Source: Oscillospiraceae bacterium (GTDB lineage: Bacteria > Bacillota > Clostridia > Oscillospirales > SIG627). Taken from it: a DNA stretch of 58,382 nucleotides. The notes beneath the pieces are model-generated. The model was not told the DNA's origin. It saw only the letters and a program-made list of their open reading frames with translations, and searched no databases. Position 1 is the first letter of the stretch. Every line of letters starts with the position of its first letter. Both the position numbers and the translations under genes were made by a program. Location of the stretch: assembly GCA_015065085.1 (NCBI GenBank), contig SVQW01000016.1, positions 1 through 58,382 on the forward strand. The letters are read 5' to 3'. Shown in pieces: positions 16,169-25,445 of the stretch.

Positions 16169-18566
16169 TTTTATAAAAGATAATATACTGTTTCTGGACG
16201 GCGGTATGGGTACGCTTCTGCAACAGAAGGGACTTATGCCGGGTGAGCTTCCCGAGCGGTGGAACATCACCCGTCCCGAAATCATAAGAGACATTCACCG
16301 CGAATACTTTGATGCGGGAAGCAATGTTGTCAACGCCAATACCTTTGGCGCAAATATTTTGAAATTTTCAGCCGACGAGCTTGAAGAAATTATCAGCTCC
16401 GCACTGCAGAACGCACGTGATGCCGCTTCTCTGAGCGCATCGGCACAGCAAAAGTGGGCAGCACTGGACATAGGTCCGACAGGACGTATGCTGGCGCCCT
16501 ACGGCGACCTTGACTTTGAGGAAGCGGTAAACGTTTTTGCGCAAACCGTAAGGCTGGGTGTAAAATACGGCGCAGACCTTATCTTTATTGAAACCATGAA
16601 TGACAGCTATGAAACCAAGGCGGCGCTTCTGGCGGCTAAGGAAAACAGCACTCTGCCCGTTTTTGTATCCAACGCTTACAGCGAAAACGGCAAATTGATG
16701 ACGGGCGCCTGCGCCGAAGCAATGACAGCAATGCTGGAGGGCATGGGAGCTGATGCCATAGGTGCAAATTGCTCTCTGGGACCCGATGCGCTGGCAGGAG
16801 TAGCTGAGGAATACCTTTTAAACGCAAGTATTCCCGTACTTTTGAAGCCCAACGCGGGGCTTCCCTGCACCTGCTGCGGAAAAACGGTGTATGATGTAAC
16901 GGCAGATGATTTTGCAAAAAGCGTCAGCGCTCTTGTAAAAAAGGGTATACGGATTGTGGGCGGCTGTTGCGGAACAACACCCGAATATATCAGAAAAACC
17001 GTAGATGCCTGCCGCGGAATTACCCCTGTAAAAATCGTACCGAAAGAATTCACCCGTGTCAGCTCGTACACCCACGCGGTAAGATTCGGAAACCGGCCTG
17101 TTCTCATAGGCGAAAGAATCAACCCTACCGGCAAAAAGCTGTTAAAAGAGGCTCTTAAACGCGGGGATATGGACTACATTCTGGGCGAGGGCGTAAATCA
17201 GCACAAAAAGGGAGTTCATATACTGGACGTCAATGTGGGATTGCCCGAAACGGACGAGGTTAGAATGCTGACTAAGGCGGTGAGCGGACTTCAGGCAGTA
17301 ACCGACCTGCCGTTGCAGATTGACACCTCCGACACCCTTGCCATGCAATGTGCACTGCGCCGGTACAACGGAAAAGCCATGATAAATTCCGTCAACGGCA
17401 AAAAGGAAAGTATAAATGCCGTGTTCCCGCTTGCCAGAAAATACGGCGGTGTTGTGGTTGCTCTTACGCTGGACGAAAACGGGATACCCCCAACAGCCGA
17501 AGGTCGTCTTGAAATTGCAAAAAAGATACTTGATGCCGCGCGTGAGTACGGAATTGACAAAAAGGATATAGTTTTTGATCCATTGGCGCTTACCGTCAGT
17601 GCGGACAGCACTGCGGCGCTTGAAACACTGCGTGCAGTAGAGCTGATACACAACGAGCTGGGCTGTAACACCTCTCTGGGTGTTTCCAATGTGTCCTTCG
17701 GTCTGCCCGTGAGAGAAGCCGTAACAAGCACATTTTTTGCGTTGGCACTGCAAAAGGGGCTTAACGCCGCCATAATGAATCCCTACTCCGATGAAATGAT
17801 GAAGGTGTATTATTCCTACCGCGCTTTGTCGGGCATGGACGAAAACTGCAGTGATTATATTGCCTTTGCCTCGCTTCTTCCCAAAATGACAGCCGTCTCC
17901 GAAAAGAATACAACTGTCTCCGAAAGCGTTTCTGGCTCCTCACAGCTTCAGGATGCGGTCATAAACGGGCTTGGCGAAAGAGCCGCAAATCTCACAAAAC
18001 AGCTTATAACCGAGGTAAACCCCACCGACATAGTACAAAACGAAATTATCCCCGCCCTGAACCGTGTGGGTGTGGGGTTTGAAAACAAAACGGTATATCT
18101 CCCTCAGCTTCTCATGAGTGCAGAAGCGGCAAAATCCGCATTTGAGGTAGTGAAAAATGCCATGTCGGGCAGTAACGCATCCCCAAAATGCCGTTTCGTA
18201 ATTGCCACCGTCAAGGGCGATATTCATGACATCGGAAAAAACATTGTCAAGCTTCTTCTCGAAAACTACGGCTTTGAGGTAACGGACCTGGGAAAAGACG
18301 TAGACCCCGAAGCGATAGTTCAGGAGGTCATACGTCTTAACGCGCCCATTGCGGGTCTGAGTGCACTTATGACTACCACTGTTCCCGCCATGGAGGAAAC
18401 CATAAAGCTTCTCCGTCAAAAAGCGCCGTGGTGCAAGATAGTCGTAGGCGGTGCGGTTTTGACAAAAGAGTACGCCCATGCCATCGGAGCGGACAAATAT
18501 GCCAAAGATGCCATGGAAACCGTGCGGTATGCCGAAGAAATAAACGTTTCATTAAATCAAATGTGA
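16155..18566 (+). CDS. metH: Cobalamin-dependent methionine synthase, lacking the activation domain
   Basis: 803 residues from the ATG at 16155 (GGAGA upstream), preferred over a TTG at 16140. MetH moves a methyl group from 5-methyltetrahydrofolate through cobalamin to homocysteine. Domains in order: homocysteine-binding barrel (about 1-290, zinc cysteines in the late GGCCGT motif), pterin-binding barrel (about 310-570, starting IGERINPTGKK), helical cap (about 585-670), and the B12-binding Rossmann domain (about 675-803) with the cobalt-ligand motif DIHDIGKN. The C-terminal reactivation domain is absent and is supplied by the overlapping upstream gene. The cell therefore needs cobalamin, by synthesis or uptake. 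Confidence 0.95.
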   Translation: MKITDFIKDNILFLDGGMGTLLQQKGLMPGELPERWNITRPEIIRDIHREYFDAGSNVVNANTFGANILKFSADELEEIISSALQNARDAASLSASAQQKWAALDIGPTGRMLAPYGDLDFEEAVNVFAQTVRLGVKYGADLIFIETMNDSYETKAALLAAKENSTLPVFVSNAYSENGKLMTGACAEAMTAMLEGMGADAIGANCSLGPDALAGVAEEYLLNASIPVLLKPNAGLPCTCCGKTVYDVTADDFAKSVSALVKKGIRIVGGCCGTTPEYIRKTVDACRGITPVKIVPKEFTRVSSYTHAVRFGNRPVLIGERINPTGKKLLKEALKRGDMDYILGEGVNQHKKGVHILDVNVGLPETDEVRMLTKAVSGLQAVTDLPLQIDTSDTLAMQCALRRYNGKAMINSVNGKKESINAVFPLARKYGGVVVALTLDENGIPPTAEGRLEIAKKILDAAREYGIDKKDIVFDPLALTVSADSTAALETLRAVELIHNELGCNTSLGVSNVSFGLPVREAVTSTFFALALQKGLNAAIMNPYSDEMMKVYYSYRALSGMDENCSDYIAFASLLPKMTAVSEKNTTVSESVSGSSQLQDAVINGLGERAANLTKQLITEVNPTDIVQNEIIPALNRVGVGFENKTVYLPQLLMSAEAAKSAFEVVKNAMSGSNASPKCRFVIATVKGDIHDIGKNIVKLLLENYGFEVTDLGKDVDPEAIVQEVIRLNAPIAGLSALMTTTVPAMEETIKLLRQKAPWCKIVVGGAVLTKEYAHAIGADKYAKDAMETVRYAEEINVSLNQM

Positions 18567-18641
18567 CTAAATCACAGTTTTTTTCATAAAAATCTATTAT
18601 AATATATATAACAAATAAAAAATCCGCAGGAGGAATAAACC

Positions 18642-19154
18642 ATGCTTAATCCCAAAGTTCATGAGCTTTTAAACCAACAGATAAACAAAGAATTCTATTC
18701 CGCATATCTCTATCTTGAAATATCCAACTACTTTTCCGACAGAAATCTTGACGGCTTTGCAAACTGGTACATGGTGCAGGCACAGGAGGAAAAAGATCAC
18801 GCAATGCTGTTCTATCAGTATCTTCAGAACAACAACCAGAAAATTACTCTTGAAACCATTGCAAAGCCGGACATCAAAATCGAAAAGGACATGGATGCCT
18901 TGCAGGCAAGTCTTACTCACGAGCTTTATGTAACCTCTCTCATCAACGACATTTACGCGGCGGCTTATGAGGCAAAGGATTTCAGAACCATGCAGTTCCT
19001 TGATTGGTTTGTAAAGGAACAGGGTGAGGAAGAAACCAATGCCAACAACCTTATTTCCAAAATGGAGCTGTTTGGATCTGACCCCAAAAGCCTTTATATG
19101 CTCAACCAGGAATTAAGCGCAAGAGTATATGCCGCGCCCAGTCTGGTGCTGTAA
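18642..19154 (+). CDS. ftnA: Ferritin, non-haem iron storage protein
   Basis: 170 residues, a typical bacterial ferritin that forms a 24-subunit shell storing oxidised iron. All ferroxidase residues of E. coli FtnA are at matching positions: E17, E50, H53, E94, Q127 and E130. There is no haem-binding methionine as in bacterioferritin. The start has AGGAGG nine bases upstream. A TATAAT-like -10 sits about 40 bp upstream in AT-rich DNA, without a convincing -35. The gene is monocistronic, ending at a strong terminator. In a strict anaerobe it probably buffers iron and limits peroxide damage. Confidence 0.95.
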   Translation: MLNPKVHELLNQQINKEFYSAYLYLEISNYFSDRNLDGFANWYMVQAQEEKDHAMLFYQYLQNNNQKITLETIAKPDIKIEKDMDALQASLTHELYVTSLINDIYAAAYEAKDFRTMQFLDWFVKEQGEEETNANNLISKMELFGSDPKSLYMLNQELSARVYAAPSLVL

Positions 19155-19184
19155 GGTAACACTTGTCAAGGCTGAATATCACCG

Positions 19185-19216
19185 TAAAAAAAGCACTTCT
19201 CACGAAGTGCTTTTTA
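19185..19216. terminator. Bidirectional terminator after ferritin
   Basis: AAAAAGCACTTC-TCAC-GAAGTGCTTTTT gives a 12-bp stem with T-runs on both strands, between the convergent ferritin and YbjN-like genes. Confidence 0.85.
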
Positions 19217-19218
19217 CA

Positions 19219-19689
19219 TTATTCTTCATCCAGAAAATCGGTTGCCTTGATATAGCCCTTATTGAGCGCCATTAATTTATCGTCGTATTCCTCCACTGTC
19301 ATAACCAGCGTCATAATCATACGCTCCACAAAGCCCTCGCTTATCTCCACGTCGTTGCAGAACTGAGTTATTTCATAATCCACTTCATTGCCCAACCCGT
19401 AGGTAAAGCCGCCGCTGATAAGCCCCTTGTTGATACAGCAAATTGCAATGCACATATCAACTACCTTTTCATCGTCTATCCTGAACGGCAGATGCTCCAG
19501 CATGGTTATTGCCTGCTGTTTTGCGTTTACAATTATCAGAATATCATGCACCATGTCCTCGCCCTGATGCCCCAGGGTAATAACCAGCTTTTCTTCATGC
19601 TTTTTATAGGTAAGGCCCATATTGTCGAGAGTTGTGCATATAGTATTGTATACCGACATTGCACTTGTCATATCAATTTCGTCTGCCAT
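19219..19689 (-). CDS. Small YbjN-like protein, unknown function
   Basis: 156 residues, acidic, with no signal peptide or membrane helix. The alternating pattern (an N-terminal helix, a KLVITLGHQGED strand region, a central hydrophobic helix and a C-terminal FVERMIMTLVMTVEEYDDKL helix) resembles the YbjN/type III chaperone-like fold, but I see no diagnostic motif and the assignment is tentative. The ribosome binding site is AAAGGAG. The gene lies 12 bp after the MATE transporter and is probably co-transcribed with it, sharing the bidirectional terminator with ferritin. Confidence 0.7.
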   Translation of the reverse strand: MADEIDMTSAMSVYNTICTTLDNMGLTYKKHEEKLVITLGHQGEDMVHDILIIVNAKQQAITMLEHLPFRIDDEKVVDMCIAICCINKGLISGGFTYGLGNEVDYEITQFCNDVEISEGFVERMIMTLVMTVEEYDDKLMALNKGYIKATDFLDEE

Positions 19690-19701
19690 GGTAATTCTCC
19701 T

Positions 19702-21084
19702 TTATTTACCTGTATTTATTGCCTTGGTTTTCCACTTGCCGCCTGCGTAGAACATTGCGGTAAGCACTGCACCCATCACCCAGGAAACGAGCAAGGATAT
19801 CTGAATACATTCCTTTATACCGTAGGGAAGCTCAGGAGTGCGTGTCAGCCAGGAAATTCCGTATGCCACGGGAACACGCAACGCAACGGTGGTAATAAGC
19901 GAAATCCACATAGGTGTCATGGCATCGCCCGCACCGCGCATAATACCCGAAAGGCTTTGTGTCACTGCCATGGCAATATATCCCACCGCAAGTATCTTCA
20001 TAAGGTTATAGCTCAAACCGACAAGCTCGGCGGTATCGGTGAAAAGACCCATAAGCGGCTTTCCGAACAGCAGTATGACAGCCGTTATAACGGCAGAACA
20101 ACCCACCGCCATAAGCGTTCCCTGTCTTGCACCCTTGGTAACACGGTCGTACTGACCTGCGCCCACGTTCTGACCTGCGTAGGTGGTAAGGGCGGTGCCG
20201 AAGGAGAAGTTGGGCATCATTGCGAAGCCATCCACACGCATTACAACAACGTTTGCGGCAATAAACTGGTCGCCGAAGCGGTTGGTGAGCGATTGCACAA
20301 CTATCATGGCGGAGGCGAATATTGCCTGAGTGAGTCCCGAGGGCAGACCCAGGCGGATAATTGTTTTTACGGAATCCGACTTGGGAAGCATATACTTCCA
20401 GCCGAAATCGAAATATTCTCTCATTTTGGAAAGCTTCACAAGACACAGCACAGAGGATACAAGCTGTGCAATGATGGTTGCCAACGCAACACCCGCAATA
20501 CCCATTTGCAGGGAAGCAACAAAGTAAATATCCAGCACAATGTTTATAACAGTTGCAACCAAAAGGTATACCAGTGCCGAAATGGAATCGCCCAGACCGC
20601 GTATAATACTGCTGAGAATATTATAATATGCCATGCCCGCAATACCGATAACCGAAATGGTGAGATAATCCGCACAGCCGTCAATAATGGTGTCGGGAGT
20701 ATTCAGCATCACCAGCACGGGACGTATAAAGGGTGTTGCCGCAACCATAAGCGCAATACTGCATACCGCCGTTACGGTAAGGCTGTTGCCTATGGCATAG
20801 GAAAGCGCCTCGCGGTTACGTGCACCGTAATACTGGGATACCATTATATTTGAACCTACCGAAATGCCGATAAACAAAACAAGCAGAAGATTTACGATAG
20901 GCATTGCGCTTCCTACCGCCGCCAGAGCTCCGTCACCGATGTACTTTCCGACAACAATGCTGTCAACTGTACTGTAAAGCTGCTGTGCGATATTTCCTAT
21001 CAGCATTGGCAGTGTGAACATTACTATACATTTCCAGGGTGCACCCAGCGTCATATCTGTGGGTGCGAATAATTTTTTTAACAC
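19702..21084 (-). CDS. MATE-family efflux transporter
   Basis: 460 residues from a GTG start with AAGGAG seven bases upstream. In-frame starts further upstream run through the promoter and are rejected. Twelve hydrophobic helices in two similar halves are visible, with MATE-type elements such as LPMLIGNIAQQLY in helix 1, the VDSIVVGKYIG loop, and the matching second-half segment. MATE proteins export cationic drugs or metabolites using sodium or proton gradients; the substrate cannot be told from sequence. The gene is first in a two-gene unit with the small YbjN-like protein. Confidence 0.92.
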   Translation of the reverse strand: MLKKLFAPTDMTLGAPWKCIVMFTLPMLIGNIAQQLYSTVDSIVVGKYIGDGALAAVGSAMPIVNLLLVLFIGISVGSNIMVSQYYGARNREALSYAIGNSLTVTAVCSIALMVAATPFIRPVLVMLNTPDTIIDGCADYLTISVIGIAGMAYYNILSSIIRGLGDSISALVYLLVATVINIVLDIYFVASLQMGIAGVALATIIAQLVSSVLCLVKLSKMREYFDFGWKYMLPKSDSVKTIIRLGLPSGLTQAIFASAMIVVQSLTNRFGDQFIAANVVVMRVDGFAMMPNFSFGTALTTYAGQNVGAGQYDRVTKGARQGTLMAVGCSAVITAVILLFGKPLMGLFTDTAELVGLSYNLMKILAVGYIAMAVTQSLSGIMRGAGDAMTPMWISLITTVALRVPVAYGISWLTRTPELPYGIKECIQISLLVSWVMGAVLTAMFYAGGKWKTKAINTGK

Positions 21085-21121
21085 GGTTTTCTCCTTAACA
21101 AAATCAAAAATTCCGAGCCAT

Positions 21122-21150
21122 ATTTTAGCACAAACGACATCAAAAATCAA
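21122..21150 (-). promoter_or_regulatory. Promoter of the MATE unit
   Basis: On the minus strand, TTGATT (21145-21150) and TAAAAT (21122-21127) are 17 bp apart, about 25 bp before the GTG start. Confidence 0.65.
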
Positions 21151-21192
21151 TGTACATAATGTAAAAATCCAAGTACACGGATACAATTTATG

Positions 21193-21221
21193 TTGACAGA
21201 AATCAGAAATTATTGTATACT
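21193..21221 (+). promoter_or_regulatory. Promoter of the amidohydrolase gene
   Basis: TTGACA (21193-21198) and TATACT (21216-21221) are 17 bp apart. It is divergent from the MATE promoter. Confidence 0.75.
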
Positions 21222-21250
21222 GTTACCATCAATAACGAAAGGTTATAAAT

Positions 21251-22522
21251 ATGAACTACAAAATAACGGGTGCAAAGGTTTTGTGCGCCGACAATGAAAA
21301 GCTTACAATACAGGATAAGGATATTTATATTTCGGGCGGAAAAATAGTCTCTGCCGACGTGGTGAAAGATAAATACGAAACGGTAAACGCCTCGGGAAAG
21401 CTGATGATGCCGGGGCTTATCAACATGCACACCCATGCCTACATGTCGCTTTTCCGCAATTATGCCGACGACGTGAACTTTGATGAATGGCTGTTCAAAA
21501 GAATTATGCCGGTTGAGGAAACCCTCTCCCCACACGCTGCATATATTTCCTCGCTGTTCAACATGATGGAAATGGTCATGACGGGTACAACCTGCTTTAT
21601 GGATATGCACATGTTCGAGGGTCAGTCCGCAAAAGCGGCGCGTGACATGGGCATGCGCGGCTACATCGGACGTGCGGTGGTAGGCGAAGACCTTTACACC
21701 GACGGAAAAAGCCGTTTTGAGGAATGTCTGAGAGAAAAGGATATGTACGAAAGCGACACGGTGAAATTTGTGCTGTCCCCGCATGCCATTTATTCCGCTT
21801 CGGTAAAAATGTTCACACAGGTGACCGAGGAATCCGAAAAACGCGGTATGCTTCGCATGACCCATCTTTCGGAAAGCGACAACGAAATCCAAAACTGCTT
21901 CAAAGCCCACGGCATCTCACCCGTAGAGCTGCTTGACAAAACGGGATTTCTCAGCCCCAAGGCAACTCTTGCCCACTGCGTGAAGTTCAGCGACAGCGAC
22001 ATTGAGCTGGTGGCAAAAAGAGGTGCAAACGTGGTTACCAACCCCGCCAGCAACTGCAAATTGGGTAACGGCTTTGCACGCATAAACGATATGAAAAAGG
22101 GCGGTGTAAATATATGTCTGGGCACCGACAGCAACGCCTCCAACAACACCCAGAACATGATAAGAGAAATGGGAGTTATGACGCTTATTCACAAGGGTCT
22201 TGCCTGTGATTCCGTGGCGGCGCCTGCGGAATTCGTGATTAACTGCGCTACCCGAAACGGCGCAAGGGCATTGGGTATGGAAAATATGCTGGGCGTTATA
22301 AAAGAGGGCGCTTGCGCCGACCTTATATTCCTGGACCTTAATTCTCCCTCTCTTTTCCCCAACAACAATATACTTTCCTCGCTGTGCTACTCTGCCAACG
22401 GCTCGGAGGTTGAAAGCGTTATGATAGACGGCAAATTCGTTATGAAAAACCGCGAATTTGTCACGGTTGACAAGGAATACGTCATACATGAGCTTCACAA
22501 GGCAGTGGAAGAATTTCTTTGA
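21251..22522 (+). CDS. Amidohydrolase, MTA/S-adenosylhomocysteine deaminase type
   Basis: 423 residues. The metal-dependent amidohydrolase barrel is clear: PGLINMHTHAYMSLFRNYADD carries metal ligands H60 and H62, later histidines occur in SPHAIYS and MTHLSES, and the catalytic Asp is in LGTDSNASNN. This pattern matches the family that deaminates 5'-methylthioadenosine and S-adenosylhomocysteine to inosyl products. Close relatives act on other aminopurines or triazines, so the substrate is inferred. The gene has its own promoter and terminator. If the assignment is right, it would recycle the by-products of AdoMet use, alongside the methionine synthase 5 kb away. Confidence 0.85.
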   Translation: MNYKITGAKVLCADNEKLTIQDKDIYISGGKIVSADVVKDKYETVNASGKLMMPGLINMHTHAYMSLFRNYADDVNFDEWLFKRIMPVEETLSPHAAYISSLFNMMEMVMTGTTCFMDMHMFEGQSAKAARDMGMRGYIGRAVVGEDLYTDGKSRFEECLREKDMYESDTVKFVLSPHAIYSASVKMFTQVTEESEKRGMLRMTHLSESDNEIQNCFKAHGISPVELLDKTGFLSPKATLAHCVKFSDSDIELVAKRGANVVTNPASNCKLGNGFARINDMKKGGVNICLGTDSNASNNTQNMIREMGVMTLIHKGLACDSVAAPAEFVINCATRNGARALGMENMLGVIKEGACADLIFLDLNSPSLFPNNNILSSLCYSANGSEVESVMIDGKFVMKNREFVTVDKEYVIHELHKAVEEFL

Positions 22523-22564
22523 TAAATGATGAAGGCTTTGGGACGGATAGAATAATACGCAATA

Positions 22565-22599
22565 AAACCTGAAACGGAAAATCCGTTTCAGGTTTTTTC
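22565..22599. terminator. Terminator between amidohydrolase and rnfB-like gene
   Basis: A 14-bp stem (AAACCTGAAACGGA and complement) with a 3-base loop and a T-run. The same stem sequence recurs in the terminator at 57621-57653. Confidence 0.85.
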
Positions 22600-22620
22600 T
22601 TAATTGCCTCACGGCAAATA

Positions 22621-23223
22621 TCACAGCTTCCATATGCTTTTTCTTTTGCATATATCCGCACAGGCACCGCAGGAGACACAAAGCTCATAATCGATATGCG
22701 CCCTGCCGTTTTTTATTGCAATCGCGTTCTGAGTGCACACCGTAACACAGTCTGCACAGCCGTTACAGCCGATTTCACAGCAACCCTCGGTGTTGGGAGT
22801 CTGCCCGCAATAGCTGCACCCCACCCAATACCTTGCACTGCGGGGAATAAGCTCAATTATCCCTTTCGGGCAGGCAGAAATGCATTTACCGCAGCCGTTG
22901 CACTTCGCCCTGTCCACCGCCGCTATACCGCCGATGATATGTATTGCTCCCTCGGGGCACGCATCTGCACAGCTTGCAAGACCGAAACAGCCGTAACTGC
23001 AGTTTTTCGGTCCGCCGAACAGCTGTGATGCGGCCTGACAGTCACTGATACCGTCGTAATTATATTTTTTAGGGGATATTTTATCAATACCGCCGCACAT
23101 CACCTGAGCCACACTGTCTGTACTGCCCACAGGCGGTGCTTTTTTTATTTCGGGCTTTTTAAGCTTCAAAATCACATGCAACAAGGTGCCCGCAACAATA
23201 AGAGCAAGAAAAATATACTGCAT
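22621..23223 (-). CDS. rnfB: RnfB-like iron-sulphur protein (short form)
   Basis: 200 residues against roughly 260-330 for clostridial RnfB. One N-terminal membrane helix (about 2-20) is followed by the RnfB-type segment around VAQVMCGG and then four ferredoxin-like Cys clusters: C75/79/85/89, C108/111/114/118, C153/156/159/163 and C182/185/188/192. The usual N-terminal part with the CGACGYAGC-type cluster is missing. RnfB normally takes electrons from ferredoxin at the membrane. It is the last gene of an rnfC-rnfD-rnfB set; GGAGG precedes the start. The stretch C136/139/148/149 might bind a further metal. Its role without RnfA, E and G here is uncertain. Confidence 0.85.
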   Translation of the reverse strand: MQYIFLALIVAGTLLHVILKLKKPEIKKAPPVGSTDSVAQVMCGGIDKISPKKYNYDGISDCQAASQLFGGPKNCSYGCFGLASCADACPEGAIHIIGGIAAVDRAKCNGCGKCISACPKGIIELIPRSARYWVGCSYCGQTPNTEGCCEIGCNGCADCVTVCTQNAIAIKNGRAHIDYELCVSCGACADICKRKSIWKL

Positions 23224-23243
23224 ATCGTTCCTCCGTCAAAGCA

Positions 23244-24212
23244 TCATGATTTCTTTTTTATTTCACTTCCGAAAGGACGGGGGACAAAAAGCTTATCTAT
23301 GTGGGGAGTAAGAACATTCATAATGAGTATGCCGTAAAATACTCCGTCAAATCCGCCCCAGTAACGCGAAGCCATGGTTATAAGTCCGCAACCCGCACCG
23401 AAAATTATCTTACCCGTACTGCTTACGGGAGAGGTAACGCAGTCGGTTGCCATAAAAACCGCACCGAGTATGACACTTCCGCACAAAAGGTGGAACAGCA
23501 TAAAATCCTCTTTAAAGGTATTCATGGGGAAAAGATATGCCACTGCCGCCACCGCGCCCATAAAGCTGAGGGGTATATGCAGTGAAATTATGCGGCGCGC
23601 CAAAAGATAAAGACCGCCCGCCAGAAGCACAAGTGCCGAAACCTCTCCCAATGCACCCACGCGGTTACCGATAAGCATATCAAACTGGGGAATGGGGGGA
23701 ATCACACCCGTAACCAGCGAATCCAGCGCAGTGGGGGTGTAGGTGATATCCGTAACATTACCCCAAAGCGGAAGCTTTTCAAAAGGAGCTGTAAATCGGT
23801 TCGCCTGCGGAAAAAAGCCCAGTATCACACGCGCTGTCACGGCGGGATTGAGAAGATTTTTTCCTGTACCGCCAAACGCCTGCTTTACTGCCATGGCAAT
23901 AATACCGCCCGCGGCAGGCATCCACAAAGGGCAGGCGGCAGGAAGCGTAAACGCCACAAGAATTCCCGTCACCACGGCGGAAAGGTCCGAAAGTGTAACT
24001 CTTTTTTTGAGTATAAGCTGTATTGCAGTTTCGCTGACAACACATGAAAAAACACTTATCAGCGTAACGGCAAGGGCACGCAGACCGAAAATGTATGCAC
24101 CCCATATGAGCGAGGGCACAAGTGCGATAATCACATCGCACATTATTGTCGAAACGTTATCCTCCCTGCGCACATGGGGCGAGGGGGAAACGGTTAAAAG
24201 CTTTTTTTCCAT
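23244..24212 (-). CDS. rnfD: RnfD-like membrane subunit with altered flavin site
   Basis: 322 residues from the ATG at 24212, with GGGAG upstream. About nine membrane helices and typical RnfD/NqrB segments are visible: SPHVRR near the N-terminus, AFGGTGKNLLNPA (112-124), and the late VMATDCVTSP-like segment. RnfD normally carries an FMN covalently bound to the Thr of an SGATP motif. Here the matching loop reads LDSLVTGVIPP (163-173), so Ile stands where the flavinylated Thr should be. The gene sits between rnfC and the rnfB-like gene, with no rnfG, E or A between them. It is an Rnf homologue, but flavin-dependent electron transfer through this subunit is doubtful. Confidence 0.88.
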   Translation of the reverse strand: MEKKLLTVSPSPHVRREDNVSTIMCDVIIALVPSLIWGAYIFGLRALAVTLISVFSCVVSETAIQLILKKRVTLSDLSAVVTGILVAFTLPAACPLWMPAAGGIIAMAVKQAFGGTGKNLLNPAVTARVILGFFPQANRFTAPFEKLPLWGNVTDITYTPTALDSLVTGVIPPIPQFDMLIGNRVGALGEVSALVLLAGGLYLLARRIISLHIPLSFMGAVAAVAYLFPMNTFKEDFMLFHLLCGSVILGAVFMATDCVTSPVSSTGKIIFGAGCGLITMASRYWGGFDGVFYGILIMNVLTPHIDKLFVPRPFGSEIKKKS

Positions 24213-24222
24213 ATATATCTCC

Positions 24223-25422
24223 CTAGGCTTTACTGCTGTTTTCTGCTTCACGCAGGGACGAAATTTTCTGCGTCAGCGAAATGTTTGCGGGGCAGACGTA
24301 AGAACATATTCCGCAGGAGGTACAGCTTGACGCCCCCTTCATTTCGCCTTTTACAATGCGGTACGGCATAAGGTACATGGGACAGTGCTTCACACAGCGT
24401 CCGCAATTTATACAGTCGGTCTCACGCTTTTTTTCAAAGCTCTGCGAAAGAACAATAAACCCGTTTGTATCCCTTTTGACGGAATAGTCGGTGCTGTAAA
24501 CCGCTTTTCCGCGCATGACGCTTCCGTCAAGTATTTTGTGCGGCTCTTTAACAAAACCTCCGCAGTACCCTATAATATGGGAAAGAGGTGTTCCGACAGG
24601 AACGCACAGGTTTTTCGGCTTTGCGATGCAGTCACCGTCAACAGTTATATATCTGCTGACGGCAGATATGCCATATACCAGTGCTCGGTAGGTATCCACA
24701 CAGCACATCGTGTCAAACACACCGTAGCCCTGCTGTAAAAGGCTTTTATCCCCACTCAACTCCTTACCGTACAGGGCATATATAAGCTGACGGGGGTCAT
24801 CCTGGGGGTATTTCGGCTCAAAAGCCTTGATTTCAAACAGCTTTTTCAACCCCAGTGCATCCCTCAAGGCACGTATGGCGTCTCTTTTGGTGTATTCTAC
24901 GGCGATTACCGCGTGACGTACACCGCATGCCTTCATAAGTATTTTTGCACCGCCCAGTATTTCGGCGGTATTTTCCAGTGCAAGACGATGGCTTGCGCAC
25001 AGATACGGCTCTGTTTCCATCAGATTTACAATCAGTCTGTTGACTTTTCCGATGCCGTTTACCGCAGGCTCGCCGCCATTCATTACACCCGTGTTGCGCA
25101 GTATTTCGGCAATCTGACCGCTTTCAAGCTCCTTTATGGGAGTCTGAACGGGCATAACGTTTTCACACAGCGACATAAAATCATTTTCAACGGTAATACT
25201 TTCATCCGTCAAACCCGTAACGCTTCCCGACACACCGCTGAACACACCGATGCCGTCTTTTTCACCGATTTTCTGCCATTTTTTAATTTTTTCGCCCTCT
25301 TTCACAAGGGCTGTGTCGATATCAAAAATCAGTTTTTGCGGTTCGGGTATGGTTTCGATTTTCATACCTTTGGTGTTTTTAAGCTGTTCAATGCGCACAC
25401 CTGCGCGTATGGAATACGGCAT
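24223..25422 (-). CDS. rnfC: RnfC-like subunit with degenerate nucleotide/flavin site
   Basis: 399 residues, somewhat shorter than typical RnfC (about 430-450). The fold is recognisable through KYPQDDPRQLIYAL, the GTPLSHIIGYCGG segment and two C-terminal 4Fe-4S motifs (CINCGRCVKHCP and CTSCGICSYVCP). The glycine-rich FMN/NADH loop, usually VGMGGATFPT, is TGVMNGGEPAVN here (111-122), and the usual NGAECEPYL is NLMETEPYL (133-141). RnfC is normally the NADH- and FMN-binding peripheral subunit, so this copy may not oxidise or reduce NAD. The start follows ACGGAGG. Upstream lies an AATTCGC-type intergenic repeat. Confidence 0.88.
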   Translation of the reverse strand: MPYSIRAGVRIEQLKNTKGMKIETIPEPQKLIFDIDTALVKEGEKIKKWQKIGEKDGIGVFSGVSGSVTGLTDESITVENDFMSLCENVMPVQTPIKELESGQIAEILRNTGVMNGGEPAVNGIGKVNRLIVNLMETEPYLCASHRLALENTAEILGGAKILMKACGVRHAVIAVEYTKRDAIRALRDALGLKKLFEIKAFEPKYPQDDPRQLIYALYGKELSGDKSLLQQGYGVFDTMCCVDTYRALVYGISAVSRYITVDGDCIAKPKNLCVPVGTPLSHIIGYCGGFVKEPHKILDGSVMRGKAVYSTDYSVKRDTNGFIVLSQSFEKKRETDCINCGRCVKHCPMYLMPYRIVKGEMKGASSCTSCGICSYVCPANISLTQKISSLREAENSSKA

Positions 25423-25445
25423 ATAAACCTCCGTAATAATGAAAT

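Noticed and set aside
23244..25422. rnfG, rnfE or rnfA hidden in other frames between rnfC and rnfB
   Set aside because: rnfC, rnfD and rnfB are separated by only about 10-20 bp, leaving no room for further genes.
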